DNA of 9,415 bases from JACPDD01 sp040900105 (GTDB taxonomy: Bacteria > Patescibacteriota > Microgenomatia > Levybacterales > UBA12049), in the NCBI GenBank assembly GCA_040900105.1, contig JBBDZP010000003.1, positions 1-9,415 on the forward strand, written 5' to 3'. Below the pieces are notes generated by a model. That model searched no databases. It saw only the letters and a program-made list of their open reading frames with translations, and was not told the DNA's origin. Every line of letters starts with the position of its first letter. Positions within the stretch are counted from its first letter, which is position 1. This document shows, in pieces, positions 5,946-9,415 of this stretch. Position numbers and translations under genes: made by a program.

Positions 5946-6011
5946 GGACCGTTATCACCCGACCAGCGAGTGAAATAAAAATAGTCCGACTTTGCTTGCA
6001 AGGAGCTTTTG

Positions 6012-6034
6012 CTTCTTTTCGCGGAGAAAAGAAG
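6012..6034. repeat. Stem-loop just downstream of the PIN-TRAM gene
   Basis: CTTCTTTTC (6012-6020) and GAAAAGAAG (6026-6034) are exact inverted arms with a 5-nt loop, beginning 7 bp past the stop codon of the PIN-TRAM gene. On the minus strand no T-tract follows, so it is more likely an mRNA 3'-end stabilising stem than an intrinsic terminator. Confidence 0.35.
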
Positions 6035-6041
6035 AAGAGAA

Positions 6042-6842
6042 TTACATCTTCTTTGCAAATAGCATTCTTCCGGCAGAGGTCTGAATAACCCGTGACACTA
6101 TTACATCAATTTCTTTTTCCAAATTATCGCTGGCATTTTCTACAACAACCATAGTGCCATCATCCAAATAACCCACTCCCTGTGTCACGTCCTTACCCTT
6201 GTGAAGAATTTTTATATGCAATGCTTCTCCTGGTACAGCGGTCACCTTAACAACGTTAGCCAGCGTGTTTACGTTGATTACAGTAACTCCCATAATACTT
6301 GCCCGTTTTTCAAGATTATAATCGCAGGTTATTATCCTTGCTTTATATGAGTGTGCAGCACGAATTAGCCTTTCATCAACCTCTTTTATGTCATCTTTTA
6401 CCAAAGATTTTTCCTGGCTTTCTGAAAGCACAACCACCTTTACTCCGCGGGCTCTTTTTAACTTCTCCAATAAATCCAGCCCCTTTCTTCCCCTCTCCCT
6501 TTTTACAGTGTCATGCGAATCTGCAATGTGCTTAAGCTCCAAAAGTATACTCTCCAAAACTACAAAAGTACCCGGAATTAAGCCAATCCTCACTACTTCA
6601 AATATCCTTCCGTCTATGATTGCTGAAGTATCCAAAAATACTGCGTTTTCTATTTTCTTCTCTACTTTTTTTCTTTTTCTTGGACGGTAAAAAGCTGTAG
6701 GCAGACGGTTTATCACTGTCTTTGCAACCTCGTCGGCAATCATACCAACCACACGCGGGGGCAACCAAACTGCGTCGGAGGCTGCTTGTGCAACTGTCCG
6801 GCTCTTGATTTCAGGTTTTTTGACTGGTTTAGCTTTTGCCAT
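6042..6842 (-). CDS. PIN-TRAM domain protein (YacL C-terminal-like putative RNase)
   Basis: A 266-residue protein with a PIN nuclease domain (about 67-195) and a C-terminal TRAM RNA-binding domain (about 203-263). The PIN signature DTSAIIDGR is at 71-79. Candidate metal-binding acids are Asp71, Glu98 or Glu102, Asp156 and Asp174 (in CDYNLEKRA), so the active site looks intact. In Firmicutes and Actinobacteria the YacL relatives carry several N-terminal membrane helices and are about 360 residues long. Here the first 65 residues are basic and amphipathic with no membrane segment, so the protein is probably soluble. The substrate is not established for the family, and RNA cleavage is inferred. 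The ATG lies 9 bp after the radA stop with no ribosome binding site in the gap, which fits co-transcription and coupling with radA. Confidence 0.92.
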   Translation of the reverse strand: MAKAKPVKKPEIKSRTVAQAASDAVWLPPRVVGMIADEVAKTVINRLPTAFYRPRKRKKVEKKIENAVFLDTSAIIDGRIFEVVRIGLIPGTFVVLESILLELKHIADSHDTVKRERGRKGLDLLEKLKRARGVKVVVLSESQEKSLVKDDIKEVDERLIRAAHSYKARIITCDYNLEKRASIMGVTVINVNTLANVVKVTAVPGEALHIKILHKGKDVTQGVGYLDDGTMVVVENASDNLEKEIDVIVSRVIQTSAGRMLFAKKM

Positions 6843-6851
6843 AGTTTGATT

Positions 6852-8198
6852 TTACGCTTTTATACTTGCGAATGCTTGATTTAAAGTTTTAAAATTTGCG
6901 CTGGTAATTATGTTGCTAAATCCAAGTTTTTTTGCTTCCTTTACTCTCTTCTCAAGCATTGGTGCGGTTCTAAGTTCTCCAAGAAGACCAACTTCCGCAA
7001 TTGCCACGGTTCTCTCTATTGGAATGTTTTTAAAACTTGAATAAATTGCAAGACAAATCCCCAAATCCGAGGCTGGGTCTTGGATTTTTAGACCTCCGGC
7101 AACATTTACAAAAACGTCCATTTCGTAAACAGGAACTCCTGCGTGTTTCTGCAAAACTGCCAAAAGTAACTCAAGCCTCCTTGAATCTATTCCGGATGCG
7201 ACTCGCCTTGGAAACGGAAGTTTGGACATTACAACAAGCGCTTGAATTTCTACAAGGAACGCGCGACTCCCCTCTAATGTAACTATAAGAACTGAGCCGG
7301 GTAATGACTCTTTCTTGCCTTTTGATAAAAAAAGTTGTTCAGAATTTTTTATTTCTTCAATTCCCGTTTCTTCCATTAAAAACACCCCAACTTCGTCCAC
7401 CGGACCAAATCTGTTTTTAAGACTTCTTAGAACTCTGGTTGTTAAAAATTTATCTCCTTCTAAAAACAATACCGCATCTACCATGTGGGACAAGACCATG
7501 GGGCCTGCAACCATTCCCTCTTTTGTAACATGCCCTACCATAATCATTGGAATTCCAAGCGTTTTTGCCGTTTTTATAAATTGCGCTGCTGCATATCTTA
7601 CTTGCCCTACACTTCCTGAAAATCCTGCAACATTTTCTGATTCCATTGTCTGAATTGAATCTATAATGACCAGATCCGGCTTGCCCTGCGCAACTACAGA
7701 GATAACAGCATCCGTATCTGAGAGAGAAAGAACAAGAAAGTTTTTCCCCGGCTTTGTCTTGGCAATTCTTAAAGAACGCAACTTTACCTGCTCCAAAGAT
7801 TCCTCGGCTGAAACATACAAGACCGTTTTGGGAGTTTTACCGGAAGTAATATTAAGTGCAGTTTGTAAAAGCAGGGTTGACTTTCCAACTCCAGGATCTC
7901 CTGCAAGAAGAATCACGGAGCCGGAAACTATTCCCCCACCTAGCACAACATCCATCTCCGAAAATCCGGTTAATTGTCTCTGCTTTTGCTCATATTTTAT
8001 TTCCGATAAGTTTTTAGGGGCGAACGCAGCGCTAGCGAGGACACCCGCCTGCGAGCGTAGCGAGACAGCCCTAGATGATGGGGATGAAAGTTTTACTTCC
8101 TTGAATGTGTTCCACTCTCCGCATTCCGGGCATTTGCCCATCCATTGGACTGTGTCATAGCCACATTCCTGGCAAACAAACGAAATCTTTTGTTTCAT
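6852..8198 (-). CDS. radA: DNA repair protein RadA
   Basis: A 448-residue RadA (Sms), the RecA-like ATPase that drives branch migration during recombinational repair. All family parts are present: an N-terminal four-Cys zinc finger (Cys9, Cys12, Cys23, Cys26), Walker A GDPGVGKST at 100-108, a Walker B region VIID at 177-180, the RadA-specific KNRFG at 261-265, and a C-terminal Lon-protease-like domain (about 295-448). The length is normal for the family. The variable linker between zinc finger and ATPase (about 44-61) is encoded by a GC-rich repeat-like stretch unlike the rest of the gene. It follows rpsA after 89 bp. No Shine-Dalgarno sequence precedes the ATG, because an octamer array reaches to within 1 bp of the start codon. 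The annotation is secure. Confidence 0.97.
   Translation of the reverse strand: MKQKISFVCQECGYDTVQWMGKCPECGEWNTFKEVKLSSPSSRAVSLRSQAGVLASAAFAPKNLSEIKYEQKQRQLTGFSEMDVVLGGGIVSGSVILLAGDPGVGKSTLLLQTALNITSGKTPKTVLYVSAEESLEQVKLRSLRIAKTKPGKNFLVLSLSDTDAVISVVAQGKPDLVIIDSIQTMESENVAGFSGSVGQVRYAAAQFIKTAKTLGIPMIMVGHVTKEGMVAGPMVLSHMVDAVLFLEGDKFLTTRVLRSLKNRFGPVDEVGVFLMEETGIEEIKNSEQLFLSKGKKESLPGSVLIVTLEGSRAFLVEIQALVVMSKLPFPRRVASGIDSRRLELLLAVLQKHAGVPVYEMDVFVNVAGGLKIQDPASDLGICLAIYSSFKNIPIERTVAIAEVGLLGELRTAPMLEKRVKEAKKLGFSNIITSANFKTLNQAFASIKA
8017..8070. repeat. GC-rich repeat-like insert in the radA linker
   Basis: This stretch is visibly more G+C-rich than the rest of radA and consists of GCGAACG, AGCGAGG and GCGTAGCGAG words. 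It aligns by eye to the intergenic element at 5889-5943. It is translated in frame as AVSLRSQAGVLASAAFAP (residues 44-61). TAGGG (8015-8019) and CCCTA (8069-8073) are inverted ends. It lies in the one part of RadA where extra sequence should be tolerated. Confidence 0.42.
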
Positions 8199-8199
8199 A

Positions 8200-8281
8200 A
8201 TTGCTAGATTGCTGCATTGCTGAATTGTTTCATTGCTAAACGATTCTCAACAATATTAACAATCGAACAATTTAACAATTT
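8200..8281. repeat. Octamer microrepeat array with orientation flip, rpsA-radA gap
   Basis: Five 8-bp units beginning ATTG run from 8200 to 8239 (for example ATTGCTAG, then ATTGCTGC). After a 9-bp bridge and one 9-bp unit, three 8-bp units beginning AACAAT run from 8258 to 8281. AACAAT is the reverse complement of ATTGTT, so the second half is the first half's motif in the opposite sense, and the two halves can pair weakly. The array fills almost the whole gap and replaces any ribosome binding site for radA. Confidence 0.65.
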
Positions 8282-8296
8282 ATCGCTTTAGCGATA
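8281..8296 (-). other. Short stem-loop over the rpsA stop codon
   Basis: TATCGC (8281-8286) and GCGATA (8291-8296) are exact arms with a 4-nt loop, and the loop contains part of the rpsA stop. Read on the minus strand no T-run follows, so a terminator role is doubtful. An mRNA-stabilising or processing stem is possible. Confidence 0.3.
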
Positions 8297-9382
8297 GCCT
8301 ATTGGTTTTTCAGTTAATACAGGGACTAAAAGTACTCTTCTTGTCCTTTTATCAATACCTGAAACAACGGCATCAATACTGTCTCCAACTTTATAAGAAA
8401 CGGTCGGAGGAATTTTATCTTTTTTAATAAGCCCAGATACACCCTGCTCAATATCAACAACTACTCCTGCCGGGATAACGCTTGAAACTGCGCCTGATAC
8501 TTTTCGCTCAGCCGGATAAATTTCGGATAATTTTTCAAATGGATCTTCCGCAAGTCTTTTCAAAGATAAGTTAATTCTTCTTGATTCCTTATCAATTCCT
8601 ATAACTTCCGCGGTAACTTCTTGTCCTTGGGTAAATTGGCCTGAGATATCGGCAACATTTTCCCACGAAACTTCCGATATATGAATAAACCCCTCTGCGC
8701 TTTTACCACCTCCAATAGGAAGAGTGACAAAAACTCCAAAAGGCGCGGTATTTGAGACAGTTGCCTTAATTTTCTGGCCCGGCTTAAGAGCGCTTACTTC
8801 TTTTTCAAAGTCGGCTGCGGTCACTGTGTGTTTTTGTGAGAGAACCACTCTTCTGGTCATTCTATCAAGCTCAATAACAACAACTTTAACTTTGGATCCG
8901 GAAAGACTTTGCGGATCTCCTCTAAAACTTATATGTGAATTTGGCAAAAATCCTGCAACCCCATCTCTTGAGGAAACCAGAAATCCGCCCTTTGTGACCT
9001 CATCAACTGTTACTTCAATCACTTCTTTTTTATTTTTTAACTCGTCCAGGTTTTTCCACTGTGCGTCGTCTAGGAAACGTCTTAAGGAAACTACCGGGTA
9101 TCCCATGTCAGATTCTGGGTTTAGGATTTGGACGGAGACCTTATCCCCTACTTTAAGTGTTGAGAGAAGATTATTTAGGATTCTTTTTTCTTTTTCTAAA
9201 ACTAATGCTTCTGCTTTTGCATCTATATCGACTAAAATTTCATGTGAGTTAAGTTTGGTAATTGTCCCTTGGACTATATCGCCTTTTTTGAACGTGGTAA
9301 GAGTGGATTGGCTTTTTTTAAGAAGCTCGGCCATTGAGGTGGCCGCTTTATTTGTGTTAGTCGAGGATGTTGTATTTGCCAC
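8288..9382 (-). CDS. rpsA: 30S ribosomal protein S1 (S1-repeat RNA-binding protein)
   Basis: A 364-residue protein with four S1/OB-fold repeats, at about residues 33-102, 118-184, 201-275 and 292-354. The third is the most canonical (PFGVFVTLP, GFIHISEVSW, RRINLSLK), while the first and last are more divergent. Bacterial S1 proteins have four to six repeats, and a four-repeat form is usual outside the proteobacteria. It is expected to bind mRNA on the small ribosomal subunit and help initiation. The start is GTG at 9382-9380, because an in-frame TGA lies just upstream (9388-9386). The N-terminal 17 residues are Thr/Ser/Asn-rich and low complexity, and an internal ATG encodes residue 17. The Shine-Dalgarno sequence upstream is 11-13 nt from this GTG and suits an out-of-frame ATG at 9389 better. 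It is the first gene of the minus-strand block. Confidence 0.93.
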   Translation of the reverse strand: MANTTSSTNTNKAATSMAELLKKSQSTLTTFKKGDIVQGTITKLNSHEILVDIDAKAEALVLEKEKRILNNLLSTLKVGDKVSVQILNPESDMGYPVVSLRRFLDDAQWKNLDELKNKKEVIEVTVDEVTKGGFLVSSRDGVAGFLPNSHISFRGDPQSLSGSKVKVVVIELDRMTRRVVLSQKHTVTAADFEKEVSALKPGQKIKATVSNTAPFGVFVTLPIGGGKSAEGFIHISEVSWENVADISGQFTQGQEVTAEVIGIDKESRRINLSLKRLAEDPFEKLSEIYPAERKVSGAVSSVIPAGVVVDIEQGVSGLIKKDKIPPTVSYKVGDSIDAVVSGIDKRTRRVLLVPVLTEKPIGYR

Positions 9383-9393
9383 TGCTCATTAAA

Positions 9394-9401
9394 TTTCCTT
9401 T
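9394..9401 (-). promoter_or_regulatory. Shine-Dalgarno sequence upstream of rpsA
   Basis: AAAGGAAA on the minus strand is the clearest ribosome binding site in the window. It lies 6 nt (from AGGA) before an ATG at 9389, which opens only a 10-codon out-of-frame ORF ending at 9357. It is about 11-13 nt before the rpsA GTG at 9382. Which start it serves is uncertain. Confidence 0.4.
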
Positions 9402-9415
9402 CATATTGAGATCTT

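Larger units (their letters stand above)
5404..6041. other. Intergenic region between convergent gene blocks, rich in hairpins and repeats
   Basis: No protein gene is convincing in these 638 bp. From left to right it contains two terminator hairpins on opposite strands (5408-5468 minus, 5480-5529 plus) and a minus-strand promoter (5528-5556). A hairpin at 5591-5612 has arms TTGAATT and AATTCAA. Then come three short-loop hairpins, a bidirectional terminator-like stem, a heptamer/octamer array (5728-5832), a GC-rich element (5856-5945) and a stem-loop just after the PIN-TRAM gene (6012-6034). The GC-rich stretch stands out sharply from the A+T-rich surroundings. Confidence 0.6.

Noticed and set aside
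5864..6058. Minus-strand 64-codon ORF overlapping the PIN-TRAM 3' end
   Set aside because: It needs a TTG start inside the PIN-TRAM gene, has no ribosome binding site, and most of it is a translation of the GC-rich repeat element.
6299..8160. Plus-strand ORFs of 78-164 codons opposite the PIN-TRAM and radA genes
   Set aside because: They are antisense shadows of conserved genes, with Cys/Ser/Pro-rich translations that resemble no protein family.
8724..9392. Plus-strand 222-codon ORF opposite rpsA
   Set aside because: It lies wholly antisense to the S1 gene, which has four recognisable domains. Its length comes from codon bias on the real strand.

Overview
The window looks like a chromosomal piece of a Candidate Phyla Radiation (Patescibacteria) bacterium, most likely of the Microgenomates type. 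This is an inference from several weak signs that agree: the DNA is strongly A+T-rich, most genes lack a clear Shine-Dalgarno sequence, cell-surface glycosyltransferase genes are tightly packed, and a compact rpsA, radA, PIN-TRAM block lies beside them. No rRNA or other phylogenetic marker is present to prove it.

Left part (1-5029, plus strand): a surface-glycan operon. Two small cytoplasmic-facing family 2 glycosyltransferases (62-985 and 4265-5029), recognisably related to each other, flank a 1078-residue multi-pass membrane protein of the GT-C/YfhO/AftD-like type with a very large extracytoplasmic part (995-4231). The likely division of labour is nucleotide-sugar transfer on the inner face by the GT2 enzymes and lipid-linked sugar transfer on the outer face by the GT-C-like protein. 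The last GT2 gene has its own extended -10 promoter placed so close to its GTG that the message would be almost leaderless.

Middle (5030-6041): about 1 kb between convergent gene blocks, and the most interesting part. It holds a heptamer microrepeat array, a near-consensus promoter driving a 46-codon ORF, and a plus-strand intrinsic terminator. A candidate antisense RNA of about 110 nt has its own promoter and terminator and lies entirely within the 3' untranslated part of that transcript. Next comes a cascade of perfect hairpins with overlapping, mutually exclusive arms, then a heptamer-to-octamer repeat array. Last is a GC-rich GCGAAGCGA-type element with a related copy embedded in frame in the interdomain linker of radA.

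Right part (6042-9415, minus strand): an information-processing block transcribed right to left: ribosomal protein S1 with four S1 repeats, the DNA-repair ATPase RadA, and a soluble PIN-TRAM protein related to the C-terminal half of YacL. The 89-bp gap between rpsA and radA is filled by an octamer array whose unit orientation flips in the middle.
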